DNA of 64,000 nt. Origin: Monosporascus cannonballus (taxonomy: Eukaryota; Ascomycota; Sordariomycetes; Xylariales). The stretch covers positions 1 through 64,000 of the forward strand of contig QJNS01000032.1 in the NCBI GenBank assembly GCA_004154925.1. Direction: 5' to 3'. The notes beneath the pieces were generated by a model that saw only the letters and a program-made list of their open reading frames with translations, was not told where the DNA came from and made no database searches. The position numbers and the translations under genes are program-made. Position 1 is the stretch's first letter. Each line of letters begins with the position of its first letter. Of the stretch, positions 22,830 to 35,607 are shown piece after piece.

Positions 22830-24912
22830 ATGGAGGAAGACTCGCAGAGCAAGACTCATACTGAGTCGCAAATATTCCTCTCTACCAGAGGGGGTGACTA
22901 CGGCGTAAGCCCTTACTTAGCATACATTAACACCTTTACAACCTGCTAATCTTTCCAAGCTCTCCTTCGAGACCGTTGTCCTAAAGGGACTGGCCCCGGA
23001 TGGTGGCCTTTTCTTGCCTCATGAGATCCCAACTGCCGCGGACTGGGTACGTAAGCAGCGTTCCACGTTTCGATCTCGCGTGGATGCTCGCCGCCGAAAA
23101 TGACGTTTTTGGCCTCCGAACCTGTTTGTATGGATTATACCTAACAGTGGACCGCAGCGGAGTTGGAAAGATCTCTCCTACGAGCAGCTAGCCTTACGGA
23201 TCTTTAGCCTCTATATCTCAAGCAGCGAGATCCCGACAGACGACCTCAAGGGCATAATTGATCGGAGCTACTCGACATTCCGTGTAAAGGATGTTGCACC
23301 GTTGGTTCATTTGCAGGATGATCATTTGTATCTCCTCGAGTTGTTCCATGGTCCAAGCTACTCTTTCAAGGACTGTGCGTTACGTTAGGGCTGGGGTGAC
23401 TTCCTTAAGCTAATGAGCTATCAGGTGCCTTGCAATTCTTGGGAAATCTTTTCGAATATTTCCTCGTGAGGAAGAATCACGGGAAGGAAGGAAAAGGTGC
23501 GTTTATGGAAGCGCTTGGCATTTTGGTAAATGTCTTTGGCGGGCTCGGGCCGAGGCCATAGGAACTGACCAGCTAGCAGACAGACATCATCTGACGGTCG
23601 TCGGTGCGACAAGCGGTGATGTAAGTCTCTCTTTCTCATTATATGTGAAAGTTACTAATACATACGTAGACTGGGTCTGCAGCAATTTGCGGTCTGAGGG
23701 GCAAGAAAGACGTATCGGTGGTTATCTTGCACCCGAAAGGTCGCGTCAGCCCCATCCAAGAAGCGCAGATGACAACCTGCGCGGACACAAACGTCTATAA
23801 TCTTGCCGTGGCGGGCACGTTCGATGATTGTCAAGTAGGCATCGATCCAATGCGAATCGCGGGGTTAAGGGCTAATGATGGAATAGGATATTCTCAAGGC
23901 TCTATTTAGCGACCCTGATACGAACCAGGCGTTGAGGCTCGGTGCCGTCAACTCGATTAATTTCTCGAGGATATTGGCCCAAGTCGTCTATTACTTCTAC
24001 TCTTACTTCAACCTGGTGAAGACGTCAAACAATATCAAGCTTGGCGACAAAGTACGCTTTGTGGTGCCAACTGGAAACTTTGTCAGTGTCCCCGTCGTTC
24101 CACTCACCTAGGTGCTTAGCCTAACAGGTTTGAAATAGGGTGATATACTGGCAGGCTATTTTGCGACCCGCATGGGTCTCCCCGTGGACAAGCTCGTCAT
24201 TGCAACTAACGAGAATGATATTCTCGATCGATTCTGGAAGACGGGTCGATATGAGAAGAAGCCGGCGCGAGGCCCGGAAGCAGACGGTGGCTTAGACGTA
24301 GACGGCGCGAAGGCTCACGAAGATGGCGTGAAGGAAACACTCAGTCCGGCAATGGACATCTTGGTATCCAGCAATTTCGAGCGACTCCTTTGGTTCTTGG
24401 CATACGAATTCGCCACCACTGTCGGCATGGATGAGGAGTTCACCAGGAAACAGGCAGGCCAGGAAGTCAGCGCATGGCTCAAGGACCTGAAGGAAAAGGG
24501 TGGGTTTGGGCCCGTCCACAAGGAGATCCTCGACAACGCACGCAAGTCATTCGAGAGTGAGAGGGTCAGCGATCCGCAGACTCTCGAGACGATCAAGACC
24601 TTCTACGGTAAGACTGGCTACATCCTGGACCCTCATTCCGCCGTCGGTGTTACGGCTGCCACTCGGTCTATGCAGCGGGCTGCATCAGATATCCCGCACA
24701 TCTCCCTCTCGACGGCTCATCCGGCTAAGTTTGCCGGCGCCGTCGAACTTGCCCTCAAAGACAAAGAGGGGTTCAGCTTCGAGAAGGAAGTGCTGCCGCA
24801 AGAGTTCATCGGCCTCGAGGAGAAGCCTAAACGCGTTACAGACATCGAGAACGATTGGAAGGCAGTGCGAGAGTGGATCAAGGAGCAGATCGACAAGGAG
24901 CTTTCTAGTTAA
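22830..24912 (+). CDS. thr4: Threonine synthase, eight exons
   Basis: PLP enzyme that makes L-threonine from O-phosphohomoserine. Eight exons: 22830-22904, 22960-23046, 23158-23374, 23425-23496, 23580-23620, 23670-23834, 23887-24081 and 24139-24912. All seven introns (49-111 bp) have GT-AG ends, and joining gives an unbroken 541-aa protein, near the length of fungal Thr4. N-terminal LSTRGGDYG and LKGLAPDGGLFLPHEIP, the PLP-lysine region FHGPSYSFKDCALQFLGN, the phosphate loop VVGATSGDTGSAA, and TGNFGDILAGYFATRMGLP are in order. The PLP region usually reads PTFAFKDVALQ, so two or three normally conserved positions differ here. The gene is intact, not a frameshifted copy as a frame-by-frame reading first suggests. 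It may be the only threonine synthase or a paralogue; the window cannot say. It follows the ABC gene by 596 bp but has no SreA site. Confidence 0.85.
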
Positions 24913-26633
24913 AGCAGCCAAAACGCCAGTTTTGAACGGAAATGTGTATTACCTCCAGACGTCTGTGTTGATATTAGCACTTGAATCTTCAGTCCTGGTT
25001 TGCTTAAAATAGGCAGGGAAATAGAGTCAAAAGAGGACAAATATAGAAATTAAAGAATTATTCTTCCCTGGCACGGTCTACGCCCAAGGGGACGCTGAGA
25101 GGATAGGCTCGACTTCCATGATACCTAGCTCCGGTTACAGAGCTTCTTCCGCCAATTCGCTCTAGGCCCCTATTCGGAAGAAGAGCGACACTGAAAGTTA
25201 GAGTCTGGAGGATGCCTCTGTGTGGCCGAAGTCCTACTCGACTAATCTCTAGCTTTGGTCCCTGTCGCCGCCGTCGGGGTGGCCGGGGGTGACGGAATTG
25301 AGATATCGCGATAAGTTAAACGATTAGAACATGAGTTGTCTATCCAAGATGTTAACCCAGTGGCCCTGGATAATAAGGCCCCTGATAAATTTTAGTGGGT
25401 GTAATAGAAGCGTCAAATACGTTTCACTTTATTCTGGCGGACGATACTGATCACTTTTACGCAACGCTGCGCTTCGACATTTTCATTTAATTTTTGTTTT
25501 CCCTATTAACCTGGCGGCAACTCTAGATTTGGAGCTCGAGGACCTAGGTCCCTCGCGTAGAGGCTACTCGAAAGGCCCCTTTTAGAAGTACTGTAAGGGC
25601 GTCCTGTACTGCAGATACGCCAGAAGGAATAGATCAAAAGAATCCGCCTATGTAGGGGTTTAGCGGACCCAACCAGACGCTAGCTCCGATCCATCACCCT
25701 ATCCCATTCCCGAACATCAGAAGCCGGTTATACTCCGTAAGGTCGCCCCTAGTATCGACATCCTGCGCCAAACACGATATTTCTGCGCTGCTCCATGAAT
25801 AGGACACACTAGTTGAATAGTAGAAGAGAGTACTGCGAGCCACCTAGTTCGCAAGCGTCGTACCCTGACATGTCTTTTTCCTAGCAAGCTCAGAAGAGAC
25901 AACTAGTCGACCCTGAAGCTAGGATAAGACGCATGGCGGAGTAGGGTCAACCCGACGGGGTTGAGTCATTTGATGTACCATCACACCACCCCCGTCGAAG
26001 GGACAATAGACCGCCATAAAACCGAGCATCAAGCGTAAGTCGTCAGGATCGTTCGTACATCGTAAATTTGCAAACCGGTCGTCCACGACTCATTAACCAT
26101 GCGCATTTTCTTCAACATCCAATGCTGCCCCACATCCGTTGAGAAAACTGTTTCCCTTCGCTGAACGGCGCAATCGTTATGAACATATGACAGAAATTCT
26201 GAATAGACCAGTGCTTCGCTGCGACAAAATCCACATTGATTCCTATCGGCGGGCGTCGCTTGGTGAGAAGATCATGGGCTGTAGGTCGATCCTTTCACAC
26301 CAGTTGCTTTTGTGAAAACTGGGCGTATCGAACTGGAGTTAAACGCAGATGGCAATGCCCCGTTCTAGCGGAGGCGGCGCAAAAAGTCAGCAGGGCTCGA
26401 ATGGACAGAGTCTGTATTGCTCAAGACATAAGCCTCCCCTGTCCCAAATGTCAATAGCGTGAGCGACAGTCGAACTCGGGAGATTCGCCAACAGACTAGT
26501 CCCCCTGGGTGCATCCTTTTCTGGCAACCCACTAGATACGTGATTGAGTGATTCACTGGGCGGGATCGCCATATCATGGCGCGCTCGGCGGGAACGACGA
26601 GCTGGCGAAGGACGGCGGGGTATAAAGACATGT
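24913..26633. other. Region without a supported gene
   Basis: 3' flanks of the convergent threonine synthase and zinc-finger genes. Remaining frames are short and unconvincing. No repeat or RNA gene recognised. Confidence 0.5.
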
Positions 26634-29600
26634 TCAGTCGCTAGCCATGACGGACCTCTCAGCTCGACCGCGCATATGAGTAGCGTGCGTGTCAAGGCAG
26701 CGCGCCATCAGATGGAGCACTAAGAAGATCGTCAGCAAATGTTGCGATTTCATGATATTCTCATCGCCCTTTGTTACTTGGAACTTACCTGGCCACACAG
26801 CGGACTTGTCCAGCATGTACGACGTAAACCGTAATATCTTTGCCGCGTAGCCATTGTGGTCGTCCATCTGCAGCCGAGCGTCCATGCCATTATTGACGTC
26901 GCCGTTCACCAGATCCATGTTCATCTTCATTTCGGCCTTATTTAGGAGTTCCTGAATTTTGCTGATGAGTTTCGTGTCTTCGTCCTCTAGAAGTATAATC
27001 GCGGGGACTTGGTTCAGGTCGACTTGATCTTGCCCTAGGATGCCCAAGTATCTGCCCACCCGGTCTTGGAGAGTAGCAATCCATTCAGCGAGAATCTGGG
27101 CGCAATCGAAGGCGCACATAGCAGACTGGATGGGGAGCTCCTTGCCATTGGACTCCGCAAAGCTGACTCCTAGTTTGTCAGACATTGAGAGAGAGTCGGC
27201 GGCATAGAAGGCAGCCTTGCGAAGATGTTTTTCGCGGCGAGAAGTCGTCCGACTGGATTGCGCTTGCACCTGGGCGGAGGGGGTGAGAGGGAACTTGGCG
27301 GCAGCGAATTCTGGCGAGGAAGACTGCGTCGGGGGTGAGTCGACGAAGATTGAGCTTGTCGCTGACGCCTCGGATGGGTCGCTTGCCGACTCGGCGTTGG
27401 AAGCTGGAGAATGCTCTCCGTGTTGAATGACATCCGCCCCCCGGGAGAGCTCCTCCGCCAAACCATCCCAGTCACGCTGCCAAAACTTCTCCTTGGTTCG
27501 TGACATGTTGACAAAGAGCCTAACAAATGCCAGGTCAAGCAGGGGGATAGCATCTGCAGATAAGGGCCCCATCCCAAAACGGTTTGGACGTTCGAGGCTA
27601 TGGTGCGGATTGTTGGCCCAAGCCGATTGCCACGCCTTCAATGCGGCCTCGATGTGGCGGTGCATCTTCTCTGTCTCCTCAGTAGTCCAGACCTTGTTGT
27701 GGTGCCGTTGCCGAGTCTCCCAGATATAATTATGAAGCGCGTTGATCAATACGAGGCAGCCGAGCGTGCTAGGTTTCAGTTCACTCTTCGGGCCTTCGCT
27801 CAGCCTGATACTAGACCCGAAAGGTTGATGTCCGCCATTGAATGCTACCTGGTGCTGCTTCTCGTTAGTGCGTAGCAATTCCCCCAATGCGTCGTGGAAA
27901 GTCATCCGGTTATGCTTCGCAGCGCGGACGCCGCCTTTCAGTTGGAATGACGCGGCACTTTCTGCGGCGAAGAATTCCTCGTCACACGGCAGGTCAAGCT
28001 GAATCTCGGAGTTGGTTAGCGCTGGTGCATGGTTGTAGGCAGCGACCAGCAGGCTCGAAAGGATGAAGATGGCATAGAGAGTACGCTTCCGCTCTTCCAT
28101 CGTCTTCCATCGCAACCACTCGGCTTGCTCCTCTGATTCGGCTTTGATCCCACCGTTCCAATTCCCTTCTGCATCGATCATCTGGATGTCTTGCACCTCG
28201 GCAGAGTCCAGCTTCATCGGACGCAGCAGTCCAGCAGCTTGGGCGAGGCTGACCAATGCTGCGGAATGGGTGGCTGCAATATCATTGGCGGCCTTGTCGC
28301 CACAGTTATGGCCATAGACAACGTTTAACAGCATGGCCTGAACCAACCACAAGGGAGTGTGGACAGAATTATCAGGCCCTTGCGAACCATGGTCAGACGA
28401 TGGGGTCCGCCGGAACTCAGCCTTACGCATGTCGGCCTTGCGTCGCTCTTCCAAGTACAACTGGATCATCCGCTTGGCCATCTCGAACAGTTCCTTAGAC
28501 TGCTGGCGTTCCATTTCATAGAGGGCGCCGATGGCCGCCATTGACAAGACGAGGCACCCGCTCCCTCCTAAGGTGTTCGTCCGGCCATTACCCGGACCCG
28601 ACGGCACGTCAAACGACAGGGTGGGGATATGGAGAAACGGGAGGTGTGGGTGGAAGTAGCGCAGGTAGCTTCCCACATATCGTTGAAGATCCTGCAGTCC
28701 TGGCAGATTCTTTACCGCATCCGGCATGTTTTCGGCATTGTTTTGGAACTGCGGCGATAACGGGGAATTGGGGGTTGGAATCGAGTATCTGCGCGTGCTG
28801 AAAGGCCCACACTGGGAAAGTGCACCTATTATAGCGTTCCGGGTGGTTTCTGTGATGGTCGCAACAGGGGAATGGGTGTGATGGCCACCGTTCAGCGAAG
28901 TTGGCGTTTCCGGGCCGGTTCCGAAGTTTATGGTTTGGTTCAGATTCTGCGTGGTCAGCCCCGGCATCATCGAGGGGCTCAAGGAGCTCATGGATGGAGG
29001 CGGCGTGGAAAAGTAAATATCATTCATATTCTTCTGAGATTGGGGTTGGGGCGAAACCGGCGCTCCATTCATCAAGTCCGGGAAAACGTTAGTGTTCATG
29101 TCCATCGAGAATGAGGAAGGTAGCTGGGGAGGCCCCATAACAGCAGGTTGCCAAACTGAGCTGGAGGCCGTTGTGACGGGTGGTTTGTTAGTGCCGGAAC
29201 CATCAAGCATGATGTCGCTAATGCCACCTTGGCTGGTATTGCTCATGGCCGAAGGCGAGGATCCGTCCACGATGTTTTCGTTGGGATTGTTAAACGTCAT
29301 GGAGTTCTCAAATCCCGTTAACCAATCGAAGCTGTCGTCAAACTGGGGAGTAGAAGACATGTCTCCCATTCCCGTGCCGAACGGGGACATGGGATCGAGG
29401 GACATGGAATGAGGCGACTCGGTGTAATGCAGGGCATTCGGGTTTATCGTTGAGCCGGGCTGGCCAAACAGAAAATCCTCGAAGCCAAAATCAGGCTGGA
29501 AAGGCATTGAGGGGGCGGTACGGAGACCAGGATCAAAGTTCATATTGTTGATAACGTTGGTCTCGAGCTTCAGCCCATGGTTTATACCGCGCTGGCCCAT

Positions 29601-30589
29601 GATCGAGGACATACTCCCGAAACCATGATCCATTCCATGGTTGTGCATAGGTAAACCGATGAGACTCGGATGACGGTTATGAGCTGGTGGTGCGTGGCTC
29701 CTTGCAACCGAGGCATTGGCAGCAGCAATCATTTGCATAGCATTACCGTCGACGTGGCTGATGGTATTTGCCCGCGGTCTCATGTTAGAGGCATTGATGG
29801 CAGTTGCAGTAGATGCAGTCGAACTAGCGACGCTGTTTTTCCGAGCTCGGCTCTGGGTGGTAGCAGCATTGCTGGTACTCTCACGGCGGTTCCGCGGACG
29901 CGAGGAGGGAGTGGTGGTCTGATGAAGCTTCTGCTGGTGGCGCAAAAGCAAGTCGCGTCGGGCAAAACATCTCGCACATTCGGGACACTCGAAAGGCTTC
30001 TCCTTGGTATGAGAGCGTTCGTGGCGTTTCAAATGCTCCAGTCGGGCAAAGGAACGCTGACAAGTAGCGCAGACGTGAGGGCGAGGCTTATCGGTCTTAG
30101 GCGGCGGTACGAAGGTCTTGGTGGTGGTATTCACGGTGATGGACGAGGCTTTGCGAGGGCAACGTAGTCAGTGTAATGCTATATGGGTTGTTGATTATAC
30201 CGGTACGTAGGTAGGAAGATAGACGGACGCATCCATGCACATGACCGTGGGGCGTACTTGTGTGTGGGCACACATATGTGAGAGTGAGAGAGAGAAAAAA
30301 AAACACACACACACACATATATATAGAAAAGATAAAAACGAGAGTATGTGTGCGTATATATATATATGTGTGTGTGTGCGTGAGTGTGTGTAGTATGCCG
30401 TTGTCGTCGTTATTGCCCTTGTCACAGCACGGCTGATGAGAGAGCTCTCTCTCTACATTGAGGAAGACGAAAAAGGTGGGATGGAGGGGTACAGCAACGG
30501 GGGTCTCTCAAAGCACACATACCGGAGTCATCATTGGCAGCATTACCATTGGTTCCAGCAACTGCAGCGGGCGGCGATGAGTTGGACAT
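26634..30589 (-). CDS. ADR1/AmdX-like C2H2 zinc-finger transcription factor
   Basis: Fungal transcription regulator of 1170 aa. Exon 1 (30589-30523) encodes [16 protein letters not shown] and a few more residues, ends at a strong GTATGT donor and joins across a 374-bp intron to exon 2 (30148-26789). Exon 2 has no ATG before the fingers, so exon 1 is needed. A 69-bp intron (26788-26720; GTAAGT, branch TGCTGAC, TTCTTAG) can be read through in frame but fits splice consensus well, leaving exon 3 at 26719-26634. The two C2H2 fingers are at about residues 47-69 ([19 protein letters not shown]) and 75-98 ([19 protein letters not shown]), the adjacent pair typical of yeast Adr1 and Aspergillus AmdX. 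A long low-complexity region follows, then a fungal-specific transcription factor domain at about 515-830. Family members regulate carbon or nitrogen source use; the target here is unknown. A second in-frame ATG pair lies a little upstream of the chosen start. Confidence 0.87.
30295..30395. repeat. CA/TA/TG microsatellite inside the zinc-finger gene's first intron
   Basis: A purine-rich run is followed by a CA repeat, short TA repeats, and then TG repeats. It lies wholly inside the 374-bp intron 30149-30522. It probably explains why this intron is several times longer than the others in the window. Confidence 0.85.
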
Positions 30590-33500
30590 TGCGATTATCT
30601 CTTCTTCTCCCGGTATCATCAAGAGACGTCCTAGTCAATCGCCGACTGGCTGAGCGAGAGCAACCTAGGTTTAAGGGGTGAATAGAAAAGGCGCAATTGA
30701 GGGCCGACGTGAGTTCCAGTAGTGCAGAACTCTCCGAAGTTAGGTTGAGCAAAACGAGAGTGGGAGAGTTTAAGGTGGGCTGTCTGGGCCGTCTCGGCTG
30801 TGCTTGTCTCTGGCTTCAAGTTGTGGGTATCCGGTTCGGTTCAGGGTATTGGATGCGTGTGGTCTGAGAACCCCCGTCGTGTGTACGTGTGTGTGGTGGG
30901 GAGATCGATTCTTGGTTGGTTGGACGGTTGGTTGGGCCTTGCTATATACAGTACGAACAGATACTGTACTCTTTAGCAACCTCGGTACCTGGCTTGGCAA
31001 ACTGGCCGCTACACTCCGTAAGGAGCTGGGCAGTTGACATGAACGAAGGCTCCCAAAGCCAGATTGACACAGAATAGGTACCTAGTAGCTATAATTTGAC
31101 TGGTAAACGGCCAGGACAAGCAGGCAGAGCGCAGGCAGAGGAATTGAGGGGCAGATGGACTAATCGTGCGTTCATCTGGTGCTGTCGGGCTGGATTGACT
31201 GATCAGTTCTATACTATAGTATATATAGTAGGTGAGCTGGACGTCTACTACTACCTTACAGCACAGCACGTATGGAGGGGCGGTTATTAGAGGGTGGGCT
31301 CGCGAAAGGGTAAGACAGAAAGGGCTCTTATCGTTACTCTTGTTGCTGTGTCTGTTGAACAAGTACTCGGAAGCCCAATATGCCTAGGTAGGTACTTTGT
31401 AAGGTATATTAATAATGATAAGTAGCCTTCCGACTCAGCCTGTTATCGGTGTCGAAAAGCCCTTCTCAAATGTTTATAACCTTCACTTCCTTTCCCAAGT
31501 GTCCAAGTCTAAAACAATTGCTTGCCCAAAGCGACAAGAAGCTGCAAGGGAACGAAGTCGGAAAGATTGCAAGTAAAGTGGGAGGCTAGATAGAGGTGGA
31601 TGGGAGCTGGTAGTCTGTGAAAGCTCTCCATGAGATGCCGTTTTGCATTCTATCATAGAACAGGTATTAGAAGGCAAATTATGATCCCGTATGCAGTGTA
31701 TGTATATAATCTCGCTCTTTCACATTATACCTAATCCGCCTGGTCCGCAAGAAGCCCATTACATGTATGCTATTGATAGTATATTTGATAGTGTTAAATT
31801 CTATAGGTACTCAGTGCATCATGTGCAGTTGTGGGCTACGAAATAACTTGCAGGTCACTTGATGCAGTCGAGCAGGGTTAAGACCAGCAATCCTCCGAAG
31901 TAACTATACTTAAAACCACGAACTTATCCCCATGCGTGCATCGCCTAAAACCCTTCAGAGTTGACATCCGAACATGGGACCCTTCGGCCGGACAGAAACT
32001 GGGCAAAGAGTGGCTGTCCTAACCTTATGTGCTGCAGCAGCGTAATGACCAGCAAGGCAAGGGATCCTATGTTCGCAGGGCCCAGTTCCAACGATGTCAT
32101 CGCACCAGGCTGGATCTAGATGGGAAAGTCGGCTTCCCTCCTCACAGTGCCGGCCTCGTCGAAGGCCGAAGCATTTTTGTCAATTCATGTCATACAATGT
32201 GAGCTTGATACCTGCTGCTGAGTGCTTCAACTATGCCCTCTTGATACCCCTTACGTCCAGTTGCATCGGTACCTAGTAGGGCCTCCAGTCCCAGATACCC
32301 ACTCCTCGTGCTACTCAGATTTCATAATCTTGGTTTACCTCAACCTGTCCCGGTTTCCTTTCATTCATAATTCCCTGATATGGCATGTAGATATCTCGAC
32401 CTCGTATTTCCGATCGTTGCTATCGACGTTGCGATAACCAGATACCATCATGTAACTTATATCTCGTTCTCGAGCTCTGAAAATCCCCCGGTGAGAACTC
32501 GGTGAAATGACGGAGCCGACTTACGATAACCGCCCAACCCCTACCTACCCGTCTGCCCCTCCATCGAGCTATTCTACTTCCCTGCTCTAGAAAGAGGAAC
32601 CTTGGAGGGGCAGACTTGGCGGGACGACCGACTGCTCCAGCTCGTTACCGTATGAGCTCTGGCTTGACGAACCGACGTAACTGCAATAAAAAGGCTTTCT
32701 GTGTATGGCCAACCACTCCCTGTGCCTAAGTGGGCTGCAGGCACTCGTCGCATGCCCAAGCATTCTTGGGTTAGCTGATCCTGCATCTGCACTATTCCCG
32801 CCCTTTTGCCTATCGCATTGCTGCATTTCAACTCGACATCCCAGGATATGAGTCGATCGAACCTGCAAGCCTGGGGAGGTTAGTTGCATGGGCGGCATGG
32901 CCGTTACATCCACGACGAGTCCTGATTGATCCGTTTCTATGGATAATTCAGGCCATTACCACCCAAGTCACTAGCGCCCTGCACTGTTTTCACGCCCATA
33001 TGGTTCTCCCGGCTTCACACCATGTTGAGCTTCGTGCCTAGGATGGCCGGTCGCATTCACTAACGGCGAAAATGGCTTCCTTCGGGATATACCTGCACAC
33101 GGGTACATCGACGTGGTACCAGACAACTCATCCAGTCAACCCTCGAGCAACAGTCAAGGATATCATGTTGATCGTTCTCGGATGTGCATATACCCTCGCC
33201 GCAGCCATCCAGCATGCCGTTATATCTTTAATACATGCCCATGGTAAGTTACGCTGTCGCGACCTTATTGCATCTTGTTCGGAATTCGGTAGCAAAAGTT
33301 AAGAGTCATACTTTTGTGTCTCGCATCCGCCTCAAACTCCCTGCCAATGCGGGTCGTGAGTCAAGCCTGCCACCGTCCCACGTTCGAGTTACGTGGGCTC
33401 CTGATAGCCGCCGAACTTCGCAGCTCAAGGCACTACTTCATGAGAAACGGACCTCGTCAGATCGCTGGAGCTGCGCGTCATGGTGCCTGAAAATCAGTAA

Positions 33501-34449
33501 CCTACATGGAGTTATCTTGGTCTCGGGGACCTGAACCGACCGGCTGAAAAAGAAGCGACCGGCTGAGAAATAGCCGACACTCCATTGCACAGATCAGACC
33601 GACGAATTTCATGTCTACTGAAGTATTTTACGTTCAAGAATTTGGGATTCGTAGATAAGGTAATTTGTTGAATATAGATATAGACTTCATTGGGAATTGC
33701 ACGGGCTGCTCGGAGGTCACCATGTTCAACTTCGCAAGCGCCACAACCGCGAGGACACCTACTTCATCCTTCACACACGACGACTACGAAGTAATACAGC
33801 CCATCTAACCTAGCGCGTGTTTTGCCTGTCAGTCTCTGTATCATCGGGTGCCACCGCATAGCAGTCCGATCATTACCTAGGTACCTAGGACCAGTGATAT
33901 TTCGCTCAAGTTGTCAACAATCCATTTTCCTTTGTTGCGCCGCCTTTCTCTCAAACCCAACGTCGTCGAGTGAGGCTCGACGAGTTACTATGACACATCT
34001 TCTGATAAGCGCTATTACGTAGCTCAGTCCTACTTGGAAAGGCAGACCTGGGTTCCGATGCAGGCAGAGATCCCGTACTGCAACACAGTTCGCCGCTGTG
34101 GGCGGTGGATCATAGTACAGTGTGGGCCGCGTCTTTCGCTTCGGTTATCCAGATAATCGCTCAACTGGATCAGCGCGAGCCTCGAGCCCGTCGCGTGCTT
34201 GGTATGAGATGTTTAGGCCATGCATAGACCGCCTTAATATCCCATTTAATACAAGAAAAGGAAGAGGCTAATGAATGTCCGTTAATATAGAAAACCCGAA
34301 GAAAGGAAACAAGCGCCTCCAAACGGGCGGCCCATGTCGCAAAACAGCGACCATGCGGCTGCTCCCGCTCTGCGACAAAAAGCCCAGCTACGTTTTCGCA
34401 GCGCGCCCAATAGCAGAAAGTCAACCTAGAGTCCCCGAAAGGGCGCGAC
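30590..34449. other. Long region without a confident gene
   Basis: Starts with the promoter of the zinc-finger gene. The only protein-like fragment is on the plus strand at 33072-33240: it reads MASFGIYLHTGTSTWYQTTH, continues into a hydrophobic segment (IMLIVLGCAYTLAAAIQHAV), and meets a good GTAAGT donor at about 33243. No matching downstream exon was found, so this may be a gene relic. Nothing else is recognised. Confidence 0.4.
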
Positions 34450-35060
34450 GTTGAATTATGATGCCGACAACGTATCCTAATGTCACTTTACTGTCTACTT
34501 ATAATATTCGTATTGTTACTAATTCTTAAGTCATTATATTATATATAAATATTAATTCTGTTTAATCCAGACCAACTATATAGAATTACTGCATATTAAA
34601 AATTGTACATGCTTCATTTTCTCACTAAAATCTTTTAAAATACATTATTTTTATTAATAGATAACTTTATCCAAATTATATATATAAATTTAATAAAAAA
34701 TTCTTGCTTTTGAATTATTAGAGCGAATTTAATATAAATTTTTTGTCGGTTTTTAAAATTGATAGTTGCTTAGTTTCGCATAGTATAATATGTATACTAC
34801 GAGATTTTTATAGTTTCTATTTAATTTGTATAGGATTTGGTACGTTTTGATTAATTTTTATTTTATCTTAGTTTTATACGTAAAAAACTTAATATCTACG
34901 TGTAGGCTTTAAATTTTTATAATTTTTACAAGTAATATTTTTAATTATATATATAATTATTATTATTATTATTTTTTAAAAAAAAATAAAAAGGACTTAT
35001 TACGGTTAAATACTACCTTAAGTTTTTGTCGTTTTAGGTGTAAAAACGGGGCGTGCACAA
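34450..35060. other. AT-rich island (RIP-like) in otherwise normal DNA
   Basis: About 600 bp of nearly pure A/T with short poly-A and TTA runs, with sharp edges to ordinary sequence. Composition matches the RIP-degraded block beyond 46.4 kb. No coding capacity and no convincing terminal repeat. Probably the remnant of a small transposon or solo LTR. Confidence 0.55.
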
Positions 35061-35160
35061 TTTTCAATGCGCACTCACTTTAATATAATAGATATAAAAG
35101 GTAGGTTTGTCGTGGACACTGTCCCTGTGGGAGTGACGCGCTCACGAACGATACCTTGAA

Positions 35161-35607
35161 TCAATTAGTCGATTCCTGAGTATCATTTGGGTCCTGGTTC
35201 CACGCTCCAGCCCAGTCAGTTGATGAGAATCGAGAATAGAAGTCAGCAAATTCTTCAGAAACCATGCAGTGGGCCATGGCAATATAGGATATCAACGGCT
35301 TAAACAGCCCCATGTCGACAAGCCAAAAAATGACCAATCTGCCGTTTTGGGTGTTGGATGATGGCTCTTCGCCATTCGCCGTCACCATGCAGCGGTGGAT
35401 CCAATGTCGTGGGAAAGGGTTACTTCTTTGTGGAGTACCATGTAGGAATAGCCCAACAGCGATGACGAGAAGCCTTGCAATGAGACCGCCTACTTTGCGT
35501 GGTATGCTGCAAGATGGCTGAGGCGCCCTCATATCACCCTCAACCATGTCGTCTATTTCTCTCTTAAAGTCGACATCATAATTGTAGCTCCAGCTTGGTA
35601 GCCACCT
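35161..35607 (-). CDS. Hypothetical membrane protein, C-terminal exon (partial)
   Basis: The minus-strand frame is open from a possible CAG acceptor at 35608 down to a stop at 35161, giving 148 codons. It begins RWLPSWSYNYDVDFKREIDD, has one membrane segment (GGLIARLLVIAVGLFLHG), and ends near FSSTDWAGAWNQDPNDTQES. The internal ATG at 35547 would discard the aromatic, well-formed N-terminal part, so I think the true start lies in an upstream exon that I could not identify. Composition looks coding, but no family is recognised. It may also be a gene relic. Confidence 0.38.
   Translation of the reverse strand, partial: RWLPSWSYNYDVDFKREIDDMVEGDMRAPQPSCSIPRKVGGLIARLLVIAVGLFLHGTPQRSNPFPRHWIHRCMVTANGEEPSSNTQNGRLVIFWLVDMGLFKPLISYIAMAHCMVSEEFADFYSRFSSTDWAGAWNQDPNDTQESTN

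Noticed and set aside
22830..24171. N-terminal half of threonine synthase looks like a pseudogene
   Set aside because: All breaks are explained by seven short introns in phase; the joined protein is unbroken and conserved.
34430..35100. Possible inverted ends around the AT-rich island (GCGACGTTGAA against GCGCATTGAA)
   Set aside because: Too short and imperfect to support a terminal inverted repeat.
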